Shown here piece by piece: positions 16,248-24,648 of a stretch of 64,000 nt of DNA; position 1 is the first letter of the stretch; the number at the start of each line of letters is the position of its first letter. The DNA lies in the NCBI RefSeq assembly GCF_018130215.1, contig NZ_JAFCKQ010000001.1, forward strand, positions 186,001 through 250,000, read 5' to 3'. Position numbers and translations under genes: made by a program. The DNA is from Bradyrhizobium jicamae (GTDB taxonomy: Bacteria > Pseudomonadota > Alphaproteobacteria > Rhizobiales > Xanthobacteraceae). The notes below the pieces were generated by a model, which was not told the DNA's origin, did no database searches, and saw only the letters and a program-made list of their open reading frames with translations.

Positions 16248-17059
16248 GCGCCAGCCTGCCCCGCATAGGACGGCGCCATCGCATTCGAGACCTCGCGGCA
16301 GAAGGCGGCATATTCGGCCGAGGTGCGGAACTCCTCGCCTCGCGGCTCTGCTGCCGTGATGCGAAACTCGGTGCCGATCCGGCCCGGGCGCGCCGTCATC
16401 ACGATCACGCGCTGCGAGAGGTAGACCGACTCGAACACCGAATGCGTCACGAAGATGACGGTCTTGTGCAGGTTGCGCCACAGCGACAGCAGGTCGTTGT
16501 TGAGGCGGAAGCGCGTGATCTCGTCGAGCGCCGCGAACGGCTCGTCCATCAACAGGATATCAGGGTCCGTGACCAGCGCGCGCGCCAGCGACACCCGCAT
16601 CTTCATGCCGCCGGACAATTCCCGCGGATAGGCGCTGGCGAATTCGACGAGCCCGACCTGGTCGAGCGCCTCGTCGATGCGCGCGTCGGCGTCGTTGCGA
16701 GCGGCATGCGCGAGCTTGAACGGCAGGCGGACATTGTCGCGCACGCTCGCCCACGGCATCAGGGTCGGCTCCTGGAATACGAAGCCGATCGGATGGCTGC
16801 CGCGCCGCGCGGCGCCGTGGCTGTTGACCTCGACCGTTCCGCTGCTCGGCGCTGACAGCCCGGCGATCAGCCGCAGCGCGGTGGATTTGCCGCAGCCGGA
16901 CGGCCCGAGCAGGGCGACGAACTCGCCGCGTTTCACGGCGAGGTCGAGCGGCCCGAGCGCCGTCACGCCGGTGTCATAGGTCTTGGTGACGCCGCGCAGC
17001 CGCACGGCGAGATCGGCGGCATCGGCTTCGGTTTCGGTCAATGCAGACCCCGCTATCAC
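16244..17059 (-). CDS. NitT/TauT-type ABC transporter ATPase
   Basis: 271 residues: Walker A GPSGCGKST (about 52-60), Q-loop FVFQEPTLMPW, signature LSGGMKMRVSLARAL, Walker B ILLMDEPFAALD and the switch His in VTHSV. GTG start at 17059, 13 bases after the binding-protein stop. The N-terminus could also begin at a later TTG at 17043. Confidence 0.93.
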   Translation of the reverse strand: MIAGSALTETEADAADLAVRLRGVTKTYDTGVTALGPLDLAVKRGEFVALLGPSGCGKSTALRLIAGLSAPSSGTVEVNSHGAARRGSHPIGFVFQEPTLMPWASVRDNVRLPFKLAHAARNDADARIDEALDQVGLVEFASAYPRELSGGMKMRVSLARALVTDPDILLMDEPFAALDEITRFRLNNDLLSLWRNLHKTVIFVTHSVFESVYLSQRVIVMTARPGRIGTEFRITAAEPRGEEFRTSAEYAAFCREVSNAMAPSYAGQAGA

Positions 17060-17072
17060 GCGCGCGAGACCG

Positions 17073-18104
17073 TCAGTTCTTCGGCCGGAGCTCGACGCCG
17101 ACCGCCTTGTTGACGAAGCGCAGCGTGAAGCCCTGGCGATAGTCGATGGTGCTCTTGACGACGCCGGCGCGCACCATCTTGTCGAAGAAGCTTGCCATCC
17201 GCTCGTCGGTCATGGCGCCGATGCCACCCTTGATCGAATCGCCGGAATCGACGATGCCGTATTCGCGCATCTTGGCGACGCAATAGGCGAGCAGCTCGTC
17301 GTTCATCTCCGGATTGAGCTTCTTGATCATCGCATTGCCGGCCGAATTGTCGCCGTAGACATAGTTGTACCAGCCGATGATCGACGCATCGACGAAGCGC
17401 TGCACGAGGTCAGGCTTCTTGTCGACGATGTCGCGGCGGGTCTCGATCAGGGTCGAGTAGGAGTTGAAGCCGAAATCGGCGAGCAGCAGCACGTTCGGCT
17501 TGAAGCCGGCCGCCTTCTCCACCGCATAGGGCTCCGATGTGACGTAGCCCTGCATCGCGGTGTCCTTGTTCACGATGAAGGGCTGCGAATTGTAGGTGTA
17601 GGGCTTCACCTTGCTCTCGCTGAAGCCGTATTCGGATTTCAGCCACTGGAAGTAGCTGGTGATGCCTTCCTTGGAGATCAGAAGCGTCAGCGGCTTGAGA
17701 TCCTCGATCTTGGAGACCTTGAGCTCGGGATGGGTCAGGAAGACCTGCGGATCCTTCTGGAACATGGCGGCGACCGCGACCAGCGGCACGTTGTTGGTGA
17801 CGGCGTCGAACGTCTGCAGCGAATTCGCGCTCATGAAGAAGTCGAGCTTGCCCGCGATCAGGAGCATGCGGTTGTTCTCGTTCGGACCGCCGGGCACGAT
17901 GGTGACGTCGAGGCCGTATTTCCTGTAGGTGCCGTCGGCCAGCGCCTGGAAGAACCCGCCATGCTCGCCCTCGGCGACCCAGTTGGTTCCGAACGAGACC
18001 TTGTCGAGCGTCTGCGCGCGCGCCGGGACCATGGCTGCCAGCAGGGACATGGCGCCAGCCAGCAGGCCGGTGGTTAACGCTCGCGGCAAAAAGGTCCGCT
18101 TCAT
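17073..18104 (-). CDS. NMT1/THI5-like ABC substrate-binding protein
   Basis: 343 residues, signal peptide at 1-27 (ALTTGLLAGAMSLLAAMVPARA). NMT1-like fold: VSFGTNWVAEGEHGGFFQALADGTYRKYGLDVTIVPGG at the N-terminus, a pattern typical of binding proteins for pyrimidine-like or aromatic compounds and sulfonates. First gene of a five-gene operon (binding protein, ATPase, permease, dehydrogenase, inhibitor). Start at 18104 gives the signal peptide. Confidence 0.9.
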   Translation of the reverse strand: MKRTFLPRALTTGLLAGAMSLLAAMVPARAQTLDKVSFGTNWVAEGEHGGFFQALADGTYRKYGLDVTIVPGGPNENNRMLLIAGKLDFFMSANSLQTFDAVTNNVPLVAVAAMFQKDPQVFLTHPELKVSKIEDLKPLTLLISKEGITSYFQWLKSEYGFSESKVKPYTYNSQPFIVNKDTAMQGYVTSEPYAVEKAAGFKPNVLLLADFGFNSYSTLIETRRDIVDKKPDLVQRFVDASIIGWYNYVYGDNSAGNAMIKKLNPEMNDELLAYCVAKMREYGIVDSGDSIKGGIGAMTDERMASFFDKMVRAGVVKSTIDYRQGFTLRFVNKAVGVELRPKN

Positions 18105-18167
18105 GGTTGGACTCCGTCGATCATTCTGGCCCATGATGGAAGCAGGGAGCGGATCACGCCCCCGGGA

Positions 18168-18199
18168 TGGACGGACAAACTACCCTGCAAATCCGTCCA
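18168..18199. promoter_or_regulatory. inverted repeat in transporter/creatininase divergent promoter
   Basis: TGGACGGA and TCCGTCCA arms separated by 16 bases, centred midway in the 126-base gap between two divergent starts. Candidate operator shared by both transcripts. Confidence 0.5.
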
Positions 18200-18230
18200 A
18201 TGAAACGCTTGTCATGAAAAGCCCGGCCTG

Positions 18231-19040
18231 ATGACCTCTCAGCTTCCGCCCCGTGACTGGACCGCAATCCACTGGCCCGACATCGCCAGGGCCGCGGCCG
18301 CGCGCTGGATCGCGGTGCTGCCGCTGGCCGCGACCGAGCAGCATGGGCCGCATCTGCCTGTTGGAACCGACGTCATGATCGGCGAGGCGTATCTGGCGCG
18401 CGTGCGCGAGCAGCTCGCCGCAACCGCGCCGGTAACGTTCCTGCCGCTCGAGCCGGTCGGCATCTCCACCGAGCACATCGACTTTCCGGGCACGCTGACG
18501 CTGCCGACCGAGGTCGCTCTCAGGAGCTGGATGGCGCTCGGTGAGAGCGTGGCGCGGACCGGCGTCAGGAAGCTCGTGATCGTGACCAGCCATGGCGGCA
18601 ACTCGGCCGCGATGTCGCTGGTGGCGCAGGATCTGCGTGCGCAACACGGCATGCTGGTCGTGACCACGAGCTGGTCGCGCTTTGGCGCGCCCGACGGGCT
18701 GTTCGGTGCCGACGAGTTGCGCCACGGCATTCACGGTGGCGCGGTCGAGACCTCGATCATGCTGGCGCGATATCCGCAGCATGTGCGGAAAGAGGCGATC
18801 GCGGATTTTCGACCGGCGAGCGTCGAGATCGAGAAGAACAGCCGCTGGCTGTCGACGCAGCGACCGGCACCATTCGCCTGGCAGGCCCAGGACCTGAACC
18901 CGAGCGGCGCGATCGGCGATGCGACCAAGGCCTCGGCCGACAAGGGCGAAGCGCTGCTCGACCACGGCGCACGCGCGTTCTGCGAGCTGATAGGAGACCT
19001 CGACCGGGTCGATCCCGAAACGTTTCTGGGCCATCGATAG
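18231..19040 (+). CDS. creatininase-family amidohydrolase
   Basis: 269 residues. Metal-site motifs of the family are present: ATEQHGPHLPVGTD (about 34-47, Glu and two His then Asp), SHGGNSAAM (about 120-128) and HGGAVETSIML (about 167-177, Glu ligand). The family covers creatinine amidohydrolase, mycofactocin protein MftE and formamidopyrimidine deformylase ArfB. No mycofactocin gene is here. Divergent from the NitT/TauT operon, so it may open a cyclic amide brought in by that transporter. Confidence 0.88.
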   Translation: MTSQLPPRDWTAIHWPDIARAAAARWIAVLPLAATEQHGPHLPVGTDVMIGEAYLARVREQLAATAPVTFLPLEPVGISTEHIDFPGTLTLPTEVALRSWMALGESVARTGVRKLVIVTSHGGNSAAMSLVAQDLRAQHGMLVVTTSWSRFGAPDGLFGADELRHGIHGGAVETSIMLARYPQHVRKEAIADFRPASVEIEKNSRWLSTQRPAPFAWQAQDLNPSGAIGDATKASADKGEALLDHGARAFCELIGDLDRVDPETFLGHR

Positions 19041-19191
19041 AGCGGCAATTGTCGCCGGTCAGGCGGTCACCACGAAACAATTCACGAAACCATATTTCCT
19101 GGCCCTTCTTCGAACCGGAACCGAAGAGCCTCCGTCCAACGGCCATGCGGACCACACCGGCACCGCGCCCAAGACAAGGATGGAGTTTCTC

Positions 19192-19458
19192 ATGTCGATC
19201 AAGACCAGGCTTGCCGCAATCGCCCTCGCCGCGCTCGCGGTGACCGGCACCATCGCGTCCACCACCTCGCAGGCCGAGGCAAAGCCGTTCGGCTGGGGCT
19301 GGGGCGTTGGCGCAGGGATCGTCGGCGCCGCCGTCATCGGCAGCGCGATCGCAGCGTCTCAGGACGGCTACTATTACGACGGCTATCGCCGCTGCGGCTG
19401 GGTGCGCCAGTACGACGCCTACGGCAACTACATCGGCCGCGTGCGCACCTGCTACTGA
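19192..19458 (+). CDS. small secreted Gly/Tyr-rich protein
   Basis: 88 residues with a signal peptide (residues 4-28, AEA-K). The mature part has GWGWGVGAGIVGAAVIGSAIAA and a Tyr-rich tail DGYYYDGYRRCGWVRQYDAYGNYIGRV with two Cys. This type is common in Bradyrhizobium and of unknown role. The ATG at 19192 is preferred: AAGGATGGAG lies six bases before it, while the ATG at 19180 sits inside that ribosome site. Confidence 0.75.
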   Translation: MSIKTRLAAIALAALAVTGTIASTTSQAEAKPFGWGWGVGAGIVGAAVIGSAIAASQDGYYYDGYRRCGWVRQYDAYGNYIGRVRTCY

Positions 19459-19526
19459 TCGGCTCACGCATCAAGGCTGCGGATCCTGCGTTCGGCACGG
19501 GTCCTCATCCACCCCGTGTCGCGCAT

Positions 19527-19557
19527 CGACCCGCCCGGTCGTCCCCCGGGCGGGTCG
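19527..19557. terminator. strong GC hairpin between convergent genes
   Basis: 12-bp arms CGACCCGCCCGG and CCGGGCGGGTCG around a 7-base loop, midway between the small secreted gene and the CsoR-type gene. No T-run, but likely a bidirectional terminator. Confidence 0.55.
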
Positions 19558-19568
19558 AGCTTCGTCAC

Positions 19569-19838
19569 TCACAGATATTTCGCGATCAACCTGAAATCCC
19601 TGAGCACGGCCCTGCCCTTCGGGCCCGAGGCGCGCAGTGTCGCTTCCAGGCTGTGGCCGATATGGTCGTGGATCAGCGCCTTCTTGGCGCTCTCGATCGC
19701 GCTCTCGACGGCCTGCAATTGCTGGGCGATCTGTGCGCATGGCCGGCCCCGCTCGATCATCTCGACGATGCTCTCGAGATGGCCGTTGGCGCGCTTCAGG
19801 CGCCGGGCAATGGCGGCGTGCGGGTGGTCGTCGGACAT
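19569..19838 (-). CDS. CsoR/RcnR-family metal-sensing repressor
   Basis: 89 residues, all-helical: RRLKRANGHLESIVEMIERGRPCAQIAQQLQAVESAIESAKKALIHDHIGHSL. Cys34 and His59, with His57 and His62 nearby, occupy the ligand positions of RcnR/FrmR-like members; the second Cys of copper CsoR is missing. This points to Ni/Co or aldehyde sensing rather than Cu(I), but that is inference. G/C-tract operators lie directly upstream. No metal exporter or aldehyde dehydrogenase gene is adjacent. Confidence 0.88.
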   Translation of the reverse strand: MSDDHPHAAIARRLKRANGHLESIVEMIERGRPCAQIAQQLQAVESAIESAKKALIHDHIGHSLEATLRASGPKGRAVLRDFRLIAKYL

Positions 19839-19847
19839 CGGTTTCTC

Positions 19848-19892
19848 CTATCCTCCGGGGAGGATAGCCATGAACCCCCCAGGGGGATAGCC
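19848..19892. promoter_or_regulatory. double CsoR/RcnR-type operator
   Basis: CTATCCTCCGGGGAGGATAG (19848-19867) is a perfect inverted repeat just upstream of the repressor start. Next to it is the C/G tract CCCCCCAGGGGG (19875-19886), with GGATAGCC repeated at 19862 and 19885. G/C tracts of this kind are the hallmark of CsoR-family operators. Confidence 0.65.
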
Positions 19893-20169
19893 GAATCGGC
19901 TTGACAGCATTCTGCCTCGGGCTTACTTGCCGTCCTGTCGGAGCGTCTCGCTTCCGCAACCGGGGATCCGCCCCGGCCACGAGCCAGCAAAGAAGGCAAA
20001 TGGGAAGTAGCAACTCTGGCGACTCGAGCCCCGCGATGACGGGTCTCTTGACGCCGCAACACAACAAGACTGATCGCGCCAGCGCCCGCTGCGTGGATCG
20101 GCGGCCGCCCCTCGGCTGACCGCCTGCTCCTCACCGGCCTGCCGCGACCAGCGGAAGTGGAGGTGAGCG
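19893..20169 (+). promoter_or_regulatory. leader region with forward promoter
   Basis: Rest of the 331-base gap. TTGACA (19901-19906) with TTACTT 16 bases later faces right and sits next to the CsoR-type operators, so a rightward transcript may be under the same repressor. I see no gene before the small ORF at 20170. Confidence 0.4.
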
Positions 20170-20538
20170 ATGTTCGAAAAGCTCGCAAAATTCCGGCCGT
20201 TCGAACCCCGGCGCGTGACGCCGCGGGCGGCCGTCTACTCCAATGACAACCTCCCGGGCTTTCGCCGCCCGGAGCGCCGCCGGCGTCGGGCACCGGCATG
20301 TCATTGGATCCTGATCGACGGCCGCCTCGAATGCCGATGGACCGTCGACGATGCCAGTGGTGATCTCGATCATCAGCGACACGCGGGCCGGCGATCCGGC
20401 CCGCGTGCAACAACCGGCGGTCCCGCTGTGGTGAAAATCACCGCGAGCGCCATTGCGAAAAGTGGTTTGGCGGCCACAGCGGTCCGGCAATGCGCGGCAG
20501 AGGATGAAGCGGGGCGCCGTGTTGCACAGCCGTCATAA
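20170..20538 (+). CDS. small basic hypothetical protein
   Basis: 122 residues. The first 65 (MFEKLAKFRPFEPRRVTPR, then YSNDNLPGFRRPERRRRR and CHWILIDGRLECRW) look like a small Arg-rich protein type I recall from Bradyrhizobium. The second half has low complexity and may be readthrough after a lost stop. GTGGAGGTGAG precedes the ATG. Possibly transcribed from the promoter next to the metal-repressor operators. Confidence 0.5.
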   Translation: MFEKLAKFRPFEPRRVTPRAAVYSNDNLPGFRRPERRRRRAPACHWILIDGRLECRWTVDDASGDLDHQRHAGRRSGPRATTGGPAVVKITASAIAKSGLAATAVRQCAAEDEAGRRVAQPS

Positions 20539-20579
20539 TGGCGTGCAAATCCAGCAGGTAGCAGGGGGCGCCCTGTTGC

Positions 20580-20600
20580 TATTGCGAATGACTTGCAATA
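20580..20600. promoter_or_regulatory. Fur-like box
   Basis: TATTGC-N9-GCAATA; the complement strand reads TATTGCAAGTCATTCGCAATA without its last base counted, the layout of iron-responsive Fur-type boxes. It lies about 165 bases before the porin start, in a GC-poor spot. Confidence 0.45.
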
Positions 20601-20763
20601 AGGAGAAAGCGACGGTCAGGACCTGGTCCAGCTTGGTATCAGGGCGGTGCGGACGCGACCGGGGGCGATGGGCGATGACTTCAATTCTCGGGTGGCGCGC
20701 GGCTGCCAAATCTGCAGTGATGTCGGGCGATTCCGCCAGCATCCGCGCGCCGAGAGCCGTGCC

Positions 20764-22767
20764 ATGACCTGCGCCCGCCTGTTCCGGGTCCATATCGCCG
20801 CAGGCGCGGCGCTCGGCGCGGCCGCGTTCGGCGCGTCCGCCAATGCCGCTGACCTCGCGGTGAAATCACCGGTCGCGAACACCGTCTACAATTGGACCGG
20901 ATTCTATATCGGCGGCCATTTTGGCTATGGAGACGGCAGCCTCGGTCCCGGCACCAATCTGCTTCCCGCCCAAGGCGTTTTCTTTCCCCGCTCGACGACC
21001 GGCGCGCTCGGCGGCTTTCAGGCCGGCTACAACCACCAGTTCTCCAATCGCGTCGTGCTCGGTGTCGAGGCCGACGCGACTTTCCCTGACGCTCTCGACC
21101 TGGTCCGCCGTCCGACCACTTCGTTCAACACCTCGCTCGACTATGTCGGGACGGTACGCGGCCGGATCGGCTACGCGTTCGGTTCCTGGATGCCGTATGT
21201 CACCGGCGGCTTCGCCTGGGGACACAGCGCGGTCAGGGTCAACGATGCCGCCGGCAACGCGATCTCCGAACCGGGCCTGTACCAGACCGGCTGGACCGCC
21301 GGCGCCGGTGCCGAGTTTGCGCTCAGCGGCAATTGGACCGCCAAGCTCGAATATGACTATGTCGACCTGTCGCGACGGACGCTTGACCTCGCCGATTTCG
21401 GGATGCCCGGTGTCCCGATCGACCCGCGCCTGCATCTTCTGAAATTCGGCCTGAACTACCAGTTTGGCGACTCGCCATGGTCGGCGACGCCGACGCAAAC
21501 CAGGTTGCCGGAATCCAGTGACTGGAGCGTGCACGGGCAGACCACGTTCATTGCCCAGGGCTATCCCGCGTTCCGCGCAGCCTATAGCGGCACCAACAGC
21601 CTTCCGCCCGGTGGACAGATCCAGCAGACCTGGACCACGACGGCGTTCCTCGGCGTGCGCCTGTGGGAGGGCGGCGAGTTCTACTTCAACCCGGAGACCG
21701 CGCAGGGCTTTGGCCTCAACGGCACGCTCGGCCTTGCCGGTTTTTCGAACGGCGAAGCCCAGAAGGCCGGCGCCGAGTACCCGAAGATCCGGCCGCAGCG
21801 CTATTACTTCAAGCAGACCTTCGGCCTCGGCGGCGAGCAGGAGGACGTCGAGGAGGGGCCAAACCAGGTGGCCGGCAAACGCGACATCGACCGCGTCACG
21901 CTGGTGGTCGGCCGTTTCGCGGTCGGCGATTTCTTCGACGGCAATTCCTACGCCAAGGACCCGCGCGCAGACTTCATGAACTGGGCGATGTGGTCGTCCG
22001 CAGCCTACGACTTTCCGGCCGACCTGCCCGGCTACACCCGCGGCGGCTTGGTCGAACTCAACCGCAAGGACTGGGCGATCCGCGCCGGCCTGTTCCAGGT
22101 GCCGGATGCGCCGAACAGCGACGTCCTCACCTTCAGCACCAACGGCGGCATGACGGCCGGCGGCGTGGTGGAATTCGAGGACCGCTACGAGATCTTCGCC
22201 CAGCCCGGCAAACTGCGCGTCGGCGTGTTCGGCAATCGCGGCAACACCGGCAATTACAGCCAGGCGCTCGCAATCGAGGCCACCGATCCGTTGCAGGACA
22301 TCAACACCGTGATGGCCAGCATCCGGAAAGACAATCTGAAATACGGCTTCTACATCAATGCCGAGCAGCAGGTTGCGAAAGACGTCGGCGTGTTTGGCCG
22401 CCTGAGCTGGAACGACGGACGGAGCGAGATCCTGTCATTCACCGACATCGACCGCAGCCTGTCGGGCGGCGTGTCAATCAAGGGCAGCTTTTGGGGACGG
22501 CCGAACGACACGATCGGCGTCGGCGGCGCGATCAACGGGTTATCCGCCTCGCATCGCGACTTCCTCGCGGCCGGCGGCCTTGGCCTGTTGATCGGCGACG
22601 GCGCGCTGAACTATCGCAACGAAGGCATCTTCGAGAGCTACTACGCCTATCAGGTCAACAAGAGCCTGACCTTGACCGCGGACTATCAGTTCATCGCCAA
22701 CCCCGCCTACAACGGCGACCGCGGCCCGGTGCACATCTTCTCCGGCCGCGCGCACGGGGAGTTTTGA
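20764..22767 (+). CDS. double-barrel outer membrane porin (Omp25-like plus OprB-like)
   Basis: 667 residues with a signal peptide (10-28, ASANA-A). Residues about 30-237 form an Omp25/OmpA-like barrel (NWTGFYIGGHFGYGDG opening, LHLLKFGLNYQFG closing). Residues about 255-667 form an OprB carbohydrate-selective porin (SVHGQTTFIAQGYPAFRA, VTLVVGRFAVGDFFDGNSYA, a C-terminal aromatic Phe). Each part alone has the usual length of its family, so this is a fusion of two barrels. ATG 20764 is chosen because it gives the signal peptide. A Fur-like box lies upstream. Confidence 0.88.
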   Translation: MTCARLFRVHIAAGAALGAAAFGASANAADLAVKSPVANTVYNWTGFYIGGHFGYGDGSLGPGTNLLPAQGVFFPRSTTGALGGFQAGYNHQFSNRVVLGVEADATFPDALDLVRRPTTSFNTSLDYVGTVRGRIGYAFGSWMPYVTGGFAWGHSAVRVNDAAGNAISEPGLYQTGWTAGAGAEFALSGNWTAKLEYDYVDLSRRTLDLADFGMPGVPIDPRLHLLKFGLNYQFGDSPWSATPTQTRLPESSDWSVHGQTTFIAQGYPAFRAAYSGTNSLPPGGQIQQTWTTTAFLGVRLWEGGEFYFNPETAQGFGLNGTLGLAGFSNGEAQKAGAEYPKIRPQRYYFKQTFGLGGEQEDVEEGPNQVAGKRDIDRVTLVVGRFAVGDFFDGNSYAKDPRADFMNWAMWSSAAYDFPADLPGYTRGGLVELNRKDWAIRAGLFQVPDAPNSDVLTFSTNGGMTAGGVVEFEDRYEIFAQPGKLRVGVFGNRGNTGNYSQALAIEATDPLQDINTVMASIRKDNLKYGFYINAEQQVAKDVGVFGRLSWNDGRSEILSFTDIDRSLSGGVSIKGSFWGRPNDTIGVGGAINGLSASHRDFLAAGGLGLLIGDGALNYRNEGIFESYYAYQVNKSLTLTADYQFIANPAYNGDRGPVHIFSGRAHGEF

Positions 22768-22776
22768 ACTGAGAAG

Positions 22777-22864
22777 CCTAGCGCGGATGCAGCTAAGCGC
22801 AATCCGGGGGCCCCTCATCCGCGCGCGACAGCTTCCCGGATTTCGCTTCGCTGCATCCGGGCTA
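22777..22864. repeat. TAGCCCGGA-type long inverted repeat
   Basis: Second copy of the family at 13684: left arm with GCGCAATCCGGGGG, right arm CCCGGATTTCGCTTCGCTGC ending in ATCCGGGCTAC. Directly after the porin stop, likely a terminator. Confidence 0.75.
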
Positions 22865-22879
22865 CGAAGGTAGCGCGGT

Positions 22880-22957
22880 CCTTGCGAGCGAAGCAATCCA
22901 TCGCCCCGCAGAGCTGAAGCAATGGATTGCTTCGTCGCTTCGCTCCTCGCAATGACG
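22880..22957. repeat. GCGAAGCAATCCAT inverted repeat
   Basis: Left arm CTTGCGAGCGAAGCAATCCA pairs with right arm TGGATTGCTTCGTCGCTTCG followed by CTCCTCGCAA. A repeat type I recognise in Bradyrhizobium. A further small hairpin (CCCCGGGCTTGCCGCAAGCCCGGGG) sits at 23000-23025; together these fill the 300-base gap before the monooxygenase gene. Confidence 0.7.
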
Positions 22958-23068
22958 GTGAAATGGAGAACCCCTCTCCCCACTTAGATATATGTAGACC
23001 CCCCGGGCTTGCCGCAAGCCCGGGGTCATCCCGTAGAACGCGCGCCCAATCGAACGAGGGAGTGCGGG

Positions 23069-24544
23069 ATGCGGGAACATTCGGTGGTGATTGCCGGAGG
23101 AGGTCCAACCGGGCTGATGCTGGCGGGTGAGCTGGCATTGGCCGGTGTCGATGTCGCGATTGTCGAGCGGCGCGCCAGCCAGGACGTCATCGGCTCGCGC
23201 GCGCTTGGCCTGCACATACGCAGCATCGAGGTGTTCGATCAGCGCGGGATCGCCGATCGATTCATATCGCAAGGACAGCGGCATCCCGCCGTGCACTTCC
23301 AGATCGCACTTGCCGTCGGCGACCTTCCGACCCGGCACAATTACACGCTCGGGCTGTTGCAGAACCATATCGAGCGCATCCTGTCCGAGTGGGTCGGCGA
23401 ACTCGGCGTTCCGATCCATCGTGGACGTCAGGTGACCGGCTTCACGCAGAACGAAACCGGCGTCGACATCCTGCTCTCCGATGGTGCATCGCTCCGAGCA
23501 GAATATCTGGTCGGCTGCGATGGCGGCCGTAGCCTGGTTCGAAAGCTGGCCGGCATCGCATTTCCCGGCTGCGACCCGACGATGAGCTGGCTGATCGCCG
23601 AGGCCGAGATGGCCGAAGAGCCGAAATGGGGCTTTCACGAGAATCAATTTGGCACCCATGCGATTGGCAAGGCGGGAGACGGCAAGTCAGCCCGGATCGT
23701 GCTCGCCGAACCGCAGCTCCAGCTCGACACCAACCCCACGCTGCGCGATGTCAGCGAGACGATGGTCGCAGCCTACGGAACCGATTTCGGGATCCACAGC
23801 CCGGTCTGGATCTCGCGCTTCACCGATATGACGCGGCAGGCCGAGACCTATCGCGACCGGCGCGTGTTGCTGGCCGGCGACGCGGCGCATGTGCATCCGC
23901 CGATGGGCGGACAGGGCCTCAACCTTGGTGTGCAGGATGCGGTGAACCTCGGCTGGAAGCTCGCCCAGGTGATCCAGCTGACATCACCGGACAGCCTGCT
24001 CGACACCTATCATGCCGAGCGCCACCCGGTCGCCGCCCGTGTATTGCACAACACCTTGGCGCAGAGCGTGCTTCGTCGCACCGACCCGCGCACCAGGGCG
24101 CTGGGCGACATCGTGTCCGAGTTCCTTCGCATGGACGAGCCGCGCAGGCGCGTCGCCGCGATGATGTCGGGGCTCGACATTCATTACGACCTCGGTGACG
24201 GACATCCGTTGCTCGGACGCCGCATGCCCGATCTCGGCCTCCTCACTGCAGAGGGCCCACGGCGCGTCTTCAGCCTGCTGCACCAGGCCCGGGCACTGCT
24301 GCTCAACTTCGGCGAGCCTGGCGGCGTCGAGATCGCGCCCTGGGCAGACCGGGTTCAATCGATCGACGCCGGGTGCCGCGGCGCGTGGGAGCTTCCGGTG
24401 ATCGGCAAGGTCGCCGCGCCGACCGCCGCGTTGGTCCGGCCTGATGGGTATGTGGCGTGGGTGGGAGAGGCGGGCGAGCAGCCGGGACTCACCGAGGCGC
24501 TGATCAAGTGGTTCGGAGCGCCGGCCGCGACAAGGCAGGCGTAG
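23069..24544 (+). CDS. FAD-dependent aromatic monooxygenase, PheA/TfdB type
   Basis: 491 residues. FAD motif GGGPTGLMLAGELALAGVDVAIVERR (about 9-34), DG motif VGCDGGRSLVRKLAGI and GD motif LLAGDAAHVHPPMGGQGLNLGVQDAVNLGWKLA, then a thioredoxin-like C-terminal part. This is the phenol-hydroxylase/rifampicin-monooxygenase group; substrate unknown. ATG at 23069 is preferred to the ORF start at 23009, whose extra part derives from the repeat. The TAG stop is the first codon of a repeat. Confidence 0.92.
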   Translation: MREHSVVIAGGGPTGLMLAGELALAGVDVAIVERRASQDVIGSRALGLHIRSIEVFDQRGIADRFISQGQRHPAVHFQIALAVGDLPTRHNYTLGLLQNHIERILSEWVGELGVPIHRGRQVTGFTQNETGVDILLSDGASLRAEYLVGCDGGRSLVRKLAGIAFPGCDPTMSWLIAEAEMAEEPKWGFHENQFGTHAIGKAGDGKSARIVLAEPQLQLDTNPTLRDVSETMVAAYGTDFGIHSPVWISRFTDMTRQAETYRDRRVLLAGDAAHVHPPMGGQGLNLGVQDAVNLGWKLAQVIQLTSPDSLLDTYHAERHPVAARVLHNTLAQSVLRRTDPRTRALGDIVSEFLRMDEPRRRVAAMMSGLDIHYDLGDGHPLLGRRMPDLGLLTAEGPRRVFSLLHQARALLLNFGEPGGVEIAPWADRVQSIDAGCRGAWELPVIGKVAAPTAALVRPDGYVAWVGEAGEQPGLTEALIKWFGAPAATRQA

Positions 24545-24626
24545 CCCGGACGTTTGGCGAAGCGCAATAAGGGGACAATGCGTCCGCGCGCGACAGCCCG
24601 GATTTCGCGTCGCTGCATCCGGCTAC
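24542..24626. repeat. TAGCCCGGA-type long inverted repeat
   Basis: Third copy of the family; its first three bases are the stop codon of the monooxygenase. The arms are more diverged than in the other copies. Confidence 0.7.
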
Positions 24627-24648
24627 AGGCTACGGATGCGCCGCGCCC

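Noticed and set aside
22880..22957. Possible CRISPR-like or small-RNA locus from repeated arms
   Set aside because: Only one inverted pair, no regular direct repeats or spacers, no cas genes; it is an intergenic palindromic repeat.
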